Shown: in pieces, positions 50,448-59,376 of the stretch
Layout: every line of letters starts with the position of its first letter
How positions within the stretch are numbered: position 1 is the stretch's first letter
Notes under the pieces: model-generated
Seen by the model: only the letters and a program-made list of their open reading frames with translations
What the model was told of the DNA's origin: nothing
Databases searched by the model: none
Made by a program: the position numbers and the translations under genes
Source of the DNA: Nonomuraea africana
Lineage (GTDB): Bacteria > Actinomycetota > Actinomycetes > Streptosporangiales > Streptosporangiaceae
DNA: 64,000 bases
Direction of reading: 5' to 3'
Assembly: GCF_014873535.1 (NCBI RefSeq)
Contig: NZ_JADBEF010000001.1
Span: 1,488,001 to 1,552,000, forward strand

Positions 50448-52390
50448 TGATGTTCAGCACCGTACTGATCGCGAACAGGGGCGAGATCGCCGTGCGGATC
50501 ATCCGCACGCTCCGCTCCATGGGCATCGCCTCGGTCGCCGTCCACGTCGAGGCGGACGCGGGCGCGCTGCACGTGCGCCTGGCCGACCACGCCCTCCAGG
50601 TCCCGAGATATCTGGACATGGAGGCGGTGGTCGCGGCGGCGCTGTCGTCGGGAGCGCAGGCCGTCCACCCCGGCTACGGGTTCCTGGCCGAGAACGCCGA
50701 GTTCGCCCGCAGGTGCGCGGCGGAGGGGCTGGCCTTCATCGGCCCGCCGGCAGAGGCCATCGAGGCGATGGGCGACAAGATCCGCGCCAAGCGGACGGTC
50801 GCGGCGGCGGGCGTGCCGGTCGTGCCCGGCGGCACCGCCGACCTGGCCGCGTGGAGCGACTTCCCCGCGCTCATCAAGCCGTCGGCCGGTGGCGGCGGCA
50901 AGGGCATGGTGCTGGTGCGGTCGGCCGCCGAGCTGCCCGAGGCGCTCGCCTCCGCCCGCCGTACGGCGGAGGCGGCCTTCGGCGACGGCACCCTGCTGAT
51001 CGAGCGCTACATCGAGAACCCCAGGCACATCGAGATCCAGGTGCTCGCCGACGCGCACGGCAACGTCGTGCACCTGGGCGAGCGCGAGTGCAGCCTCCAA
51101 CGCCGCCACCAGAAGATCATCGAGGAGGCGCCCTCGCCCTTCGTCACCGCCGAGACGCGTCAGGCGATGGGGGCGGCGGCCGTCGAGGCGGCCCGATCCG
51201 TCGGCTACACCGGCGCGGGCACCGTCGAGTTCATCGTCGACGGGCGCTCGGGCGACTACCACTTCATGGAGATGAACACCAGGCTGCAGGTCGAGCACCC
51301 GGTCACCGAGCTGGTCACCGGGCTCGACCTGGTGGAGCTGCAGGTGCGGGTGGCCGCGGGCGAGCCGCTGCCCTTCGGCCAGGAGTCGGTACGGCTGCGC
51401 GGCCACGCGGTCGAGGCGCGCGTCTACGCCGAGGACCCGGCGCGCGGCTTCCTGCCCACGGGCGGCCGGGTGCTCGCGCTGCGCGAGCCGTCCGCCGTCA
51501 GGGTCGACTCCTCGCTGGCCGAAGGGCTGGTCGTCGGCAGCGACTTCGACCCGATGCTGTCGAAGGTGATCGCATGGGCCGAGGACCGGTCCGCCGCGTT
51601 GCGGTCGCTGGATCGGGCGCTGGCGTCCACGACGGTGCTGGGCGTGACGACGAACATCCCGTTCCTGCGGGCGCTGCTGGCCGAGCCGGGCGTCGTCGCG
51701 GGCACGCTGGACACCGGCCTGGTGGAGAGGGTGCTGCCCTCGCTCGAATTGGCCGCTCCCGTGCCCGGCGAGGTGCTGGCCGCCGCCGCGCTCGCCTTCC
51801 ACACCACGCCGCCCGCGCGGGATCCGTGGGAGATCGCCGACGGATGGCGGGTGGGCGAGCGCGCCTGGACGACCTGGCGGCTGGAGTCGCGCGACGGCGT
51901 GCACGAGGTGGGGGTGCGCGGGCTGCCCGCCTCGGGCGTGGAGGTCCGCCTGCCCGCCGGCGCGGCGCACGCCGCCCCTCAGGTCGTGGAGGCCAGGGCG
52001 GTGGCCGAAGGGGACGAGCTGGCCGTCACTCTCGGCGGCCGGGCCTTCCGCTTCACCGTGGCCAGGCAGGGGGAGACGGTCTGGCTCGGGCGCGAGGGAC
52101 AGGCGTGGGCGCTGACCAGGCACCGGATCGGCGACCCCGGCGACAGGGCGGGCGCGGCCGGCTCCGGCGACGGCGTGGTGCGCAGCCCGATGCCCGGCAC
52201 CGTCCTGCTGGTCAAGGTCGCGCCGGGCGACCAGGTGAACGAAGGACAGCCGCTGGTGATCGTGGAGGCGATGAAGATGGAGCACACCGTCACCGCGCCC
52301 CTGGCGGGCGTGGTCTCCGAGCTGCCGGTCAAGGCGGGGCAGTCCGTCGACATGGACGCGGTCCTGGCCGTCGTGAACCCGGAGGAGTGA
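50447..52390 (+). CDS. Acyl-CoA carboxylase alpha subunit (biotin carboxylase + biotin carrier)
   Basis: 647 residues. Biotin carboxylase domain: VLIANRGEIAVRIIRT, HPGYGFLAENAEFA, ATP-grasp glycine loop PSAGGGGKGM, and EMNTRLQVEHPVTELVTGLDLV. A BT-like linker follows, and the C-terminal biotinyl domain holds the lysine in VEAMKMEHTV near residue 605. ATG 50447 overlaps the beta stop; ATG 50450 is equally possible. It carboxylates biotin with ATP and bicarbonate and hands the CO2 to the beta subunit. Its biotin domain makes it self-sufficient, unlike split AccB/AccC systems. Confidence 0.93.
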   Translation: MMFSTVLIANRGEIAVRIIRTLRSMGIASVAVHVEADAGALHVRLADHALQVPRYLDMEAVVAAALSSGAQAVHPGYGFLAENAEFARRCAAEGLAFIGPPAEAIEAMGDKIRAKRTVAAAGVPVVPGGTADLAAWSDFPALIKPSAGGGGKGMVLVRSAAELPEALASARRTAEAAFGDGTLLIERYIENPRHIEIQVLADAHGNVVHLGERECSLQRRHQKIIEEAPSPFVTAETRQAMGAAAVEAARSVGYTGAGTVEFIVDGRSGDYHFMEMNTRLQVEHPVTELVTGLDLVELQVRVAAGEPLPFGQESVRLRGHAVEARVYAEDPARGFLPTGGRVLALREPSAVRVDSSLAEGLVVGSDFDPMLSKVIAWAEDRSAALRSLDRALASTTVLGVTTNIPFLRALLAEPGVVAGTLDTGLVERVLPSLELAAPVPGEVLAAAALAFHTTPPARDPWEIADGWRVGERAWTTWRLESRDGVHEVGVRGLPASGVEVRLPAGAAHAAPQVVEARAVAEGDELAVTLGGRAFRFTVARQGETVWLGREGQAWALTRHRIGDPGDRAGAAGSGDGVVRSPMPGTVLLVKVAPGDQVNEGQPLVIVEAMKMEHTVTAPLAGVVSELPVKAGQSVDMDAVLAVVNPEE

Positions 52391-52395
52391 GCCGC

Positions 52396-53301
52396 GTGCC
52401 ATTCAAGATCGATGGTCTGCCCGAGCGGGTGACGGTCTACGAGGTGGGGCCGCGCGACGGCCTGCAGAACGAGAAGGCGGTCGTCCCCGTCGAGGTGAAG
52501 GCCGAGTTCGTCGACAGGCTCGCCGACGCGGGCCACACGGTGATCGAGGCGACCAGCTTCGTGCACCCGAAGTGGGTCCCGCAGCTGGCCGACTCGGGAG
52601 AGCTGCTGGCGATGCTCGACCGGCGGCCCGGCATCCGCTACCCGGTGCTGGTGCCCAACGAGCGGGGCCTCGACCGGGCCCTGGAGAGCGGCGTCGACGA
52701 GGTCGCGGTCTTCGCCAGCGCCACCGAGACCTTCGCCGCCAAGAACCTCAACAGGAGCCTCGAGACCCAGTTCGACATGTTCGAGCCGGTCATCGCCCGC
52801 GCCCTGGCGGCGGGGGTGAAGGTCCGCGCGTACGTCTCGATGGTGTTCGGCGACCCGTGGGAGGGCCCGACCCCGATCGAGCAGGTCGTACGGGTCGGCA
52901 CCAGGCTGCTCGACCTCGGCTGCCACGAGCTGTCGCTCGGCGACACCATCGGCGTGGGCACCCCCGGCCACGCCACCGCGCTGGTCGAGGCGTTCGGCGA
53001 CCCGTCCAGGCTCGCCGTCCACTTCCACGACACCTACGGCCAGGCACTGGCCAACACGCTCGCCGCGCTCAGGGCGGGCGTCACCGTCGTCGACGCCTCC
53101 ACGGGAGGCATCGGCGGCTGCCCCTACGCCGAGTCGGCCACCGGCAACCTCGCCACCGAGGACCTGGTGTGGATGCTGCGAGGGCTCGGCATCGACACCG
53201 GACTCGACCTCGGCAAGCTCGTCGCCACCAGCGTCTGGCTCGCCGAACGGCTCGGCCGTCCCAGCCCCTCCCGGGTCGTCCAGGCCCTCTCGAAAAGGTG
53301 A
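52396..53301 (+). CDS. mvaB: Hydroxymethylglutaryl-CoA lyase
   Basis: Cleaves HMG-CoA to acetoacetate and acetyl-CoA, the last step of leucine breakdown. 301 residues from GTG 52396, which has GGAGG 10 nt upstream; GTG 52387 overlapping the previous stop is also in frame. TIM-barrel motifs: VYEVGPRDGLQNEK, IEATSFVHPKWVPQLAD, SLGDTIGVGTP, HFHDTYGQALAN (metal histidines) and the catalytic cysteine loop GGIGGCPYAESATGN. These distinguish it from homocitrate/isopropylmalate synthases. Fixed in an operon with the carboxylase and a dehydrogenase. Confidence 0.93.
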   Translation: MPFKIDGLPERVTVYEVGPRDGLQNEKAVVPVEVKAEFVDRLADAGHTVIEATSFVHPKWVPQLADSGELLAMLDRRPGIRYPVLVPNERGLDRALESGVDEVAVFASATETFAAKNLNRSLETQFDMFEPVIARALAAGVKVRAYVSMVFGDPWEGPTPIEQVVRVGTRLLDLGCHELSLGDTIGVGTPGHATALVEAFGDPSRLAVHFHDTYGQALANTLAALRAGVTVVDASTGGIGGCPYAESATGNLATEDLVWMLRGLGIDTGLDLGKLVATSVWLAERLGRPSPSRVVQALSKR

Positions 53302-53306
53302 CAACC

Positions 53307-54443
53307 ATGCTCAACGACGAGTACGAAGAGTTGCGCAAGACCGTCGAGTCCTTCGCCCGCGAGGTGGTGGCGCCCGTCATCGGCGACTACTACGAGCGCG
53401 AGGAGTTCCCCTACGACATCGTCCGCCAGATGGGCGCCATGGGACTGTTCGGCCTGCCCATCCCCGAGGAGTACGGCGGCATGGGCGGCGACTACTTCGC
53501 CCTCTGCCTCGCCCTCGAGGAGCTGGCGCGGGTCGACTCCAGCGTGTCCATCACGCTGGAGGCGGCGGTGTCCCTGGGCGCGATGCCGATCTACCGCTTC
53601 GGGACGGCCGAGCAGAAGGAGCGCTGGCTGCCCGAGCTGACCTCGGGCCGGATGCTCGGCGCCTTCGGCCTCACCGAGCCCGGCGGCGGCAGCGACGTCC
53701 CCGGCGGGATGCGCACCACGGCCGTCCTCGACGGCGACGAGTGGGTGCTGAACGGCACCAAGGCGTTCATCACCAACTCGGGCACCTCGCTGACCGGCGT
53801 GGTCGCGGTGGCCGCCCTGACGGGTGAGCGCGAGATCTCCACGATCCTGGTGCCCAGCGGCACGCCCGGCTTCACCGTGTCGAAGAAGTACTCCAAGGTC
53901 GGATGGAACGCCTCCGACACCCGCGAGCTGTCCTTCACCGACTGCCGGGTGCCGGCGGCGAACCTGCTGGGCGAGCGGGGACGCGGCTACGCGCAGTTCC
54001 TGCAGACCCTCGACGAGGGCCGCATCGCGATCGCGGCGCTCAGCGTCGGGCTCGCGCAGGGCTGCGTGGACGAGTCGCTGCGCTACGTCCGCGACAGGCG
54101 CGCCTTCGGCCACCCCATCGGCCACTACCAGGCCATCCAGTTCAAGGTCGCCGACATGGAGGTGCGCGCGCACACCGCGCGCCTGGCCTACTACCACGCG
54201 GCGTCGCTCATGCTGGCCGGCAGGCCGTTCAAGAAGGAGGCGGCCATCGCCAAGCTGGTCTCCTCCAACGCGGCCATGGACAACGCCCGCGACGCCACCC
54301 AGATCTTCGGCGGCTACGGCTTCATGAACGAGTTCCCCGTCGGGCGCTTCTACCGGGACGCCAAGATCCTCGAGATCGGCGAGGGCACCAGCGAGGTCCA
54401 GCGCATGCTGATCGCCAGGCAGCTCGGCCTGGCGGATCTGTAG
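53307..54443 (+). CDS. Acyl-CoA dehydrogenase
   Basis: 378-residue FAD enzyme that introduces the alpha-beta double bond into acyl-CoA. Motifs: PIPEEYGGMGGDYFALCLALEE, AFGLTEPGGGSDVPG (FAD/substrate signature), WVLNGTKAFITNSG, and the C-terminal DATQIFGGYGFMNEFP with RDAKILEIGEGTSEVQRML. The glutamate in GEGTSE is the catalytic base position of short/medium-chain enzymes. Isovaleryl-CoA dehydrogenases carry a non-Glu there, so despite the leucine-type operon it may not be the isovaleryl enzyme. AAAAGGTGA precedes ATG 53307. Confidence 0.92.
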   Translation: MLNDEYEELRKTVESFAREVVAPVIGDYYEREEFPYDIVRQMGAMGLFGLPIPEEYGGMGGDYFALCLALEELARVDSSVSITLEAAVSLGAMPIYRFGTAEQKERWLPELTSGRMLGAFGLTEPGGGSDVPGGMRTTAVLDGDEWVLNGTKAFITNSGTSLTGVVAVAALTGEREISTILVPSGTPGFTVSKKYSKVGWNASDTRELSFTDCRVPAANLLGERGRGYAQFLQTLDEGRIAIAALSVGLAQGCVDESLRYVRDRRAFGHPIGHYQAIQFKVADMEVRAHTARLAYYHAASLMLAGRPFKKEAAIAKLVSSNAAMDNARDATQIFGGYGFMNEFPVGRFYRDAKILEIGEGTSEVQRMLIARQLGLADL

Positions 54444-54499
54444 TGATGCTGGAGTCCCGGATTGGACGGACGGTGCGGGAACGATCTATGGTCCACGTC

Positions 54500-54934
54500 A
54501 TGACCTCAGACGATCCGCAGATCCGGAGGGCGGACGCGAGCGACGCAGATGAGATCTTCGCGCTGGCGCGGGAGTTCGGGCTGACCTTCAGGCCCGAGCG
54601 CGCGGCGTTCGACCTGGCTTTCCCGCAGCTGCTCGAGAACAAGGACGCGCTGATCCTCACCGCGGTGGCCGACGGCCGCGTCCAGGGCTACCTACTGGGC
54701 TTCGTCCACCTCACCCTGTTCGCCAACGGACCCGTGGCGTGGGTGGAGGAGGCCATGGTGCAGTCCGGTTTCCGCAGGCAGGGCATCGGCAGGTCGCTGC
54801 TCGAGGAGTTCGAGGTCTGGGCGCGCGAACGGCAGGCGGGCTACGTCGCCCTGGCCACGCGGCGCGCCCCCGAGTTCTACCAGGCGCTCGGCTACGAGGA
54901 GTCGGCGAACTTCTATCGCAAGGTGCTGCGCTGA
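54500..54934 (+). CDS. GNAT family N-acetyltransferase
   Basis: 144 residues. GNAT fold: IRRADASDADEIFALAREFG opens, EEAMVQSGFRRQGIGRSLLEEFEVWARE is the acetyl-CoA pyrophosphate loop (R-x-x-G-I-G), and YVALATRRAPEFYQALGYEES is the closing beta-bulge. ATG 54500 lies 7 nt after a -10-like TATGGT (54487-54492) with TTGGAC (54462-54467) upstream, so it is probably leaderless and transcribed apart from the acyl-CoA operon. Substrate unknown. Confidence 0.88.
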   Translation: MTSDDPQIRRADASDADEIFALAREFGLTFRPERAAFDLAFPQLLENKDALILTAVADGRVQGYLLGFVHLTLFANGPVAWVEEAMVQSGFRRQGIGRSLLEEFEVWARERQAGYVALATRRAPEFYQALGYEESANFYRKVLR

Positions 54935-54967
54935 GTTCCGTCGGTGCCTGATGGCATCCTGTTGGGC

Positions 54968-57949
54968 GTGAGTACCAACACGGTGAGCCCCCTGTTCGTC
55001 GGCAGGGCCGACGAGCTCGCCCTCCTCGAAGGAGCCCTCGGCCGCGCGCGTGACGGCGCGGCCTCCACCGTCCTGGTCGGCGGCGAGGCGGGCGTGGGGA
55101 AGACCAGGCTGATCCGCGAGTTCGCCGAGCGGGCCGAAGGGGCCAGGGTGCTCGTCGGCGGTTGCCTGGAGCTCGGCACCGACGGCCTGCCGTTCGCGCC
55201 CTTCACCGCGGTGCTCCGCAGACTCGTGCGCGACCTCGGCCGCGACGCGATCGCCGAGCTGCTGCCCGGCGGCTCCACCCGCGGCCTCGGCCGCCTGCTG
55301 CCCGAGTTCGGCGAGCCCGAGGGTGACGGGCCCGAGGCCCGCGCCCGCCTGTTCGAGCAGGTCCTCGGGCTGCTCGAACGGCTGGCCGAGCAGCGCGAGA
55401 CCGTCCTCATCGTGGAGGACGCCCACTGGGCCGACCGCTCCACCCGCGACCTGCTGTCCTTCCTGGTGCGCTACCAGCGCTCCGACCTGCCGCTGCTCAT
55501 CGTCGTCACCTACCGGGCCGACGAGCTGCACCGCACCCACCCGCTCCGTCCGTTACTGGCCGAGCTGGGCAGGGTCGACTGGGTCACCCGTCTCGAGCTG
55601 CGCAGGCTGAGCCGCCGCGAGGTGGTCGAGCAGGCGACGAGCATCCTCGGCGGGCTGCCCGGCAGGTTCGACGTCGACGACGTCTACTCCCGCAGCGAGG
55701 GCAACCCGCTGTTCGTCGAGGCGCTGCTGTCCGGCGACGGGCACGACGCCGTCCCCGAGTCGCTGCGCGACCTGCTGCTGGCCAGCGTCGAGCGGCTGCC
55801 CGAGGAGACCCAGGAACTGCTGCGGGTGGCCAGCGCCGGCGGCGCCAGGATCGAGCACGCGCTGCTGACGGCCGTCGCGGGGCTCGATGAAGGGTCGCTG
55901 TCCAGGGCGCTGCGCCCCGCCGTGGCCGGAAACGTGCTGGTCGTCGACGGCGAGGGCTACTCCTTCCGCCACGCGCTGATCCGCGAGGCCGTCCACGACG
56001 ACCTGCTGCCCGGCGAGCGCACCCGCCTGCACACCCGCTTCGCGCGGACACTCGAGGACAACCCGCTGCTGCTGCCCGCCACCAGGGCGGCGATCGAGCT
56101 GGCCCACCACTGGCACGCCGCCCACGACGTCAGGCCCGCGCTGGTCAGCGCCTGGCGGGCCGCGGCGGCCGCCAGGCGGGCCACCGCCTTCGACGAGCAG
56201 CTCAGGATGCTCAGCAGGGTGCTGGAGCTGTGGGACCAGGTGCCCGACGCCGCCGGGCTCGTCGAGACCGACCACCTCGAGGTGCTGGACACCGTCATCC
56301 TCGTGGCGCACCTCGCGGGCGAGTTCGAGCGGGCCATCTCCCTGTCGCGGGCCGCGCTGCGGCTGGTCGACGCCGAACGCGACCCCATCACCACCGCAGG
56401 GCTGCTGCGCAGGCGCGGCCTGGCCGCGTACGACCTCGGGCGCGCGGGCTATGTCGACGACCTGCGCACGGCGGCCCGCCTGGTGCCCGCCTCGCCGCCC
56501 AGCGCGCTGCGCGCCAAGATCCTGGAGGCCCTGGCGCGCATGCTGAACACGCCCGACGTCTGGGCGGAGAAGGAGGCGCACGCCGAGGAGGCGCTGCGCA
56601 TCGCCCGCCAGATCGGCGACGCGAAGACCGAGGCGCAGTCGCTCATCACGCTGACCTGGTCGCGCGGTCATCGCGCGGTCGGCGACCAGGACCTCAGCGG
56701 CTACGCCGAGGCCAGAACGATCGCCGGTGGGGCGCGGGCCTACACCGCGCTGATGCGGGCGGCCATCTCCGAGTCCGACACGCTAGAGGGCTGGGGCCGC
56801 CACGAGGCGGCCACAGAGGTCGCCCGCAGGGGCATCGCCGAGGCCGAGGAGTACGGCGTGTCCCGCACCTCCGGCGCGTTCCTCGCCATCAACCTGGCCG
56901 AGCCGCTGGTGTCGCTCGGGCGGTGGGACGAAGCGCTCGAGGTCATCGAGCACGCCCTCGACCTGGCGCCGCCACCTCCCTACCGGGCCAGCCTGATGGG
57001 CTTCTCCCTCGACATCCTGCTGGCCCGCGGCGACCTCGAAGGGGCCGAGGCGCTCTTCCACGAGAGCCGCGGCATCCTGGCCCAGGGCACCTACCGCGAT
57101 CAGACCCTGCTGCCCAACCTGCGCAGGGAGCTGGAGCTGCGGCTGGCCCAGGGAGACGACGCGCGGGCGCTGGAGCTGATCGCCGCGGCCCTGCGCGAAC
57201 GGAACGGGCACGTCAACCCCCGCCTGGCCAGCCCCCGCTACGGCTGGCCCTTCCTGGTCTCCGCCCTCCACGCCACCACCGTGACCCTCCCCACCCGGAC
57301 CAGCCCCTCTTCCGTTACGGCCGGCGCGCCCGGCCCCGCGGGCGAGCCCGCGACCCTCGAGGAGGTAGTGCGAGAACTCCGAGACGTCGCCGCCAAGCTC
57401 GAGATCAGAGGTGACCTCCAGCGGGCGCAGAGTCTCACCTTCGCCGCGCTGACGGCTCACGACCTGGCCACGTGGGACACCGCGACACAGGCGTGGGAAG
57501 AACTCGGCCAGCCGTACGCGCGGGCCCAGGCCCTCCTCGCCGCCGCCGAGGCCGCACTCGCACCGCCGGGCGGCAGGGAGCCGGAGGGCCAGCCGAGCGC
57601 CGTCCGCGAGTCGGTGGCACAACGCTTGTCCACGGCCCGCGCCCTGGCCGAGCGGCTCGGGGCCGTCCCCCTCCTGACCGAGATCGACGCACTGGCCCGT
57701 CGCGCCCGCATCTCGCTCACCGGGGAGGCGCTCGCCGAGGAGACCAGGCTGGGGCTCACCGCCCGCGAGTTCGAGGTGCTGAAGCTGGTCACCAGGGGGA
57801 TGAGCAACAGGGAGATCGCAGGGGAGCTGTTCATCTCGGTCAAGACCGTCAGCGTCCACGTCTCGAACATCCTCGGCAAGCTGGGGGCCTCCTCGCGCGG
57901 AGAGGCCGCCGCGACCGCCCACCGCCTCCACCTCTTCGCCACCCCCTAA
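54968..57949 (+). CDS. LAL-type LuxR regulator (AAA ATPase + tetratricopeptide + HTH)
   Basis: 993 residues from GTG 54968, 7 nt after a -10-like CATCCT. N-terminal AAA/NACHT-like ATPase: FVGRADELALLEGAL, Walker A GEAGVGKT (residues 39-46), Walker B TVLIVEDAHWADRSTRD and the arginine-rich VTYRADELHRTHPLRPLLAEL. The long middle (about 380-850) is helical with TPR-like pairs. C-terminal LuxR HTH (residues about 928-985): GLTAREFEVLKLVTRGMSNREIA, then SVKTVSVHVSNILGKLGASS. Such large ATP-binding regulators often sit in or near secondary-metabolite clusters; no such cluster is visible here, so its target is unknown. Confidence 0.9.
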   Translation: MSTNTVSPLFVGRADELALLEGALGRARDGAASTVLVGGEAGVGKTRLIREFAERAEGARVLVGGCLELGTDGLPFAPFTAVLRRLVRDLGRDAIAELLPGGSTRGLGRLLPEFGEPEGDGPEARARLFEQVLGLLERLAEQRETVLIVEDAHWADRSTRDLLSFLVRYQRSDLPLLIVVTYRADELHRTHPLRPLLAELGRVDWVTRLELRRLSRREVVEQATSILGGLPGRFDVDDVYSRSEGNPLFVEALLSGDGHDAVPESLRDLLLASVERLPEETQELLRVASAGGARIEHALLTAVAGLDEGSLSRALRPAVAGNVLVVDGEGYSFRHALIREAVHDDLLPGERTRLHTRFARTLEDNPLLLPATRAAIELAHHWHAAHDVRPALVSAWRAAAAARRATAFDEQLRMLSRVLELWDQVPDAAGLVETDHLEVLDTVILVAHLAGEFERAISLSRAALRLVDAERDPITTAGLLRRRGLAAYDLGRAGYVDDLRTAARLVPASPPSALRAKILEALARMLNTPDVWAEKEAHAEEALRIARQIGDAKTEAQSLITLTWSRGHRAVGDQDLSGYAEARTIAGGARAYTALMRAAISESDTLEGWGRHEAATEVARRGIAEAEEYGVSRTSGAFLAINLAEPLVSLGRWDEALEVIEHALDLAPPPPYRASLMGFSLDILLARGDLEGAEALFHESRGILAQGTYRDQTLLPNLRRELELRLAQGDDARALELIAAALRERNGHVNPRLASPRYGWPFLVSALHATTVTLPTRTSPSSVTAGAPGPAGEPATLEEVVRELRDVAAKLEIRGDLQRAQSLTFAALTAHDLATWDTATQAWEELGQPYARAQALLAAAEAALAPPGGREPEGQPSAVRESVAQRLSTARALAERLGAVPLLTEIDALARRARISLTGEALAEETRLGLTAREFEVLKLVTRGMSNREIAGELFISVKTVSVHVSNILGKLGASSRGEAAATAHRLHLFATP

Positions 57950-58179
57950 CTCGCCAGCGCCTACCTCACCATCCCCTGCTCACCATCCCCGCCCTCTGTC
58001 CGCCGCCCCCTGACCGGCCGGGTGCGGCGGTGCTGGTCAGTTCGGCGTCGGCGCGGCACGCTCCCTGACCCGGTTGCCCGCCGGCCCGCGGACTCTCTTC
58101 TGTCTGCAGGCCCCTCTGCTCCGCGATCAGGTGGATAACCCGTTGGCCGGGCCGGTCGAGCTATGGCACGGTATGGCGC
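57950..58179. other. Non-coding gap after the LAL regulator
   Basis: CT-rich DNA with a short direct repeat CACCATCCCC (two copies between 57966 and 57990). No clear terminator, promoter or RNA gene can be recognised. A weak -10-like TATGGC precedes the NADAR start. Confidence 0.35.
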
Positions 58180-58752
58180 GTGCTCGACCACCTTCCCCTG
58201 CCCCGCACCCTGGACGAGGCGATCGCCGCGGAACAGGCCGGCCAGTCCCTGCGCTACCTGTACTTCTGGGGCCACAGGCCCGCGAGAGACGGCGGCGTCG
58301 GCCCCGGATGCCTGTCCCAATGGTGGCCGATCGCCTTCACCGAAGGCGGGCACGTCTTCGCCTCGGCGGAGCACTACATGATGGCGCACAAGGCCTGGCT
58401 CTTCGGCGACGACCGGAGCGCCGTCGCGATCCTCGCGGCCCGCCATCCAGGAGAGGCCAAGCGGCTGGGCCGTGCCGTACAGGGCTTCGACGAGGAGATC
58501 TGGAACGCCCACCGCTTCGAGGTCGTGGTGCGCGGCTCCATCGCCAAGTTCAGCCAGCATGCCGACCTCAGGCACTTTCTCCTGGCCACCGGACGAAGGG
58601 TCCTGGTCGAGGCCAGCCCACTGGACCGGATCTGGGGCATCGGCCTGACCGCGACCGACGAGCGGGCGGCCGCGCCGTCCGCCTGGCAGGGCCTGAACCT
58701 CCTCGGCTTCGCCCTGATGGCCGCCCGAGAGTCCCTCGAGACGAGGCCATGA
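58180..58752 (+). CDS. NADAR domain protein (YbiA-like N-glycosidase family)
   Basis: 190 residues from GTG 58180. NADAR signatures: YLYFWGHRPARDGGVG, CLSQWWPIAFTEGG, FASAEHYMMAHKAWLFGDD, KRLGRAVQGFDEEIWNAHR, AKFSQHADLRHFLLATG and VEASPLDRIWGIGL. Characterised relatives hydrolyse riboflavin-pathway intermediates (YbiA), and some NADAR proteins remove ADP-ribosyl adducts from guanine in DNA. The SASPLDxIWGIG-like block at the end is the strongest identifier. The gene stands alone between the LAL regulator and an unknown protein, so its role here is open. Confidence 0.88.
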   Translation: MLDHLPLPRTLDEAIAAEQAGQSLRYLYFWGHRPARDGGVGPGCLSQWWPIAFTEGGHVFASAEHYMMAHKAWLFGDDRSAVAILAARHPGEAKRLGRAVQGFDEEIWNAHRFEVVVRGSIAKFSQHADLRHFLLATGRRVLVEASPLDRIWGIGLTATDERAAAPSAWQGLNLLGFALMAARESLETRP

Positions 58753-58772
58753 GCCTGGACCTCAGGCCTTGA

Positions 58773-59270
58773 TCACGGACAGCCCAGAGGGACGACATAC
58801 ACGGGGAAAGGCCTGTCCGCAGGTTCCTCATCAGGGGTGGCTTCCACCGGGCGCAGGTCAGCCCAGCTGATCAACCCAGGGTGGGAGTCAGCGGCGATGG
58901 CCGCACTGACCGCCGTGGGGTCGGTGTCAGGACGGTACGGGCCGCCGAAGGGCAGCGCGTCAGGAGCGGCCGAGCACATGGACATCCGGAGCTGCCCGGC
59001 CTGCTCGTCACACCAGGCGTAGCCGGTCAACAGGGAGCGCGCCGAAGCGAACCGCAGCCGGAGCACCGCCGCCATCTCAGTCAGCGCTGCTCGGACGTCC
59101 TCAGTGTCGATGCCGGTGTCATCGGCATGCCCGTCCTCGTCACAGGGGATGGGGATCCAGAAGGTGTTCCGCTCCATCTCTCGCTCCCTGTCTTCAGGGG
59201 CGACGAGCAGGTCGACGGCGGCGAATGAGCTGATCTCCGCGAGGAAGCCGGAGACCTCCCGACCCCTCAT
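58773..59270 (-). CDS. Hypothetical protein
   Basis: 165 residues, acidic overall, no recognised family. Features: a start MRGREVSGFLAEISSFAAVD, an acidic middle ERNTFWIPIPCDEDGHADDTGIDTEDV-like region, a helix TEMAAVLRLRFASARSLLTGYAW with Trp-Cys, and a Pro/Asp-rich end. Codon use follows the high-GC pattern, and the frame is the only good one here, convergent with the NADAR gene 20 bp away. Probably a small cytoplasmic protein; I cannot assign a function. Confidence 0.6.
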   Translation of the reverse strand: MRGREVSGFLAEISSFAAVDLLVAPEDREREMERNTFWIPIPCDEDGHADDTGIDTEDVRAALTEMAAVLRLRFASARSLLTGYAWCDEQAGQLRMSMCSAAPDALPFGGPYRPDTDPTAVSAAIAADSHPGLISWADLRPVEATPDEEPADRPFPVYVVPLGCP

Positions 59271-59376
59271 GTCGCTCCGACGGTGCCGCGCTCACACATA
59301 GGGCGATCCCAGCAACTTCTCGGCCCTCCGCGGGGTGAAGTGCGGCGCCTGGTGAGGGCGCCGCAGTGTGGGAGCG

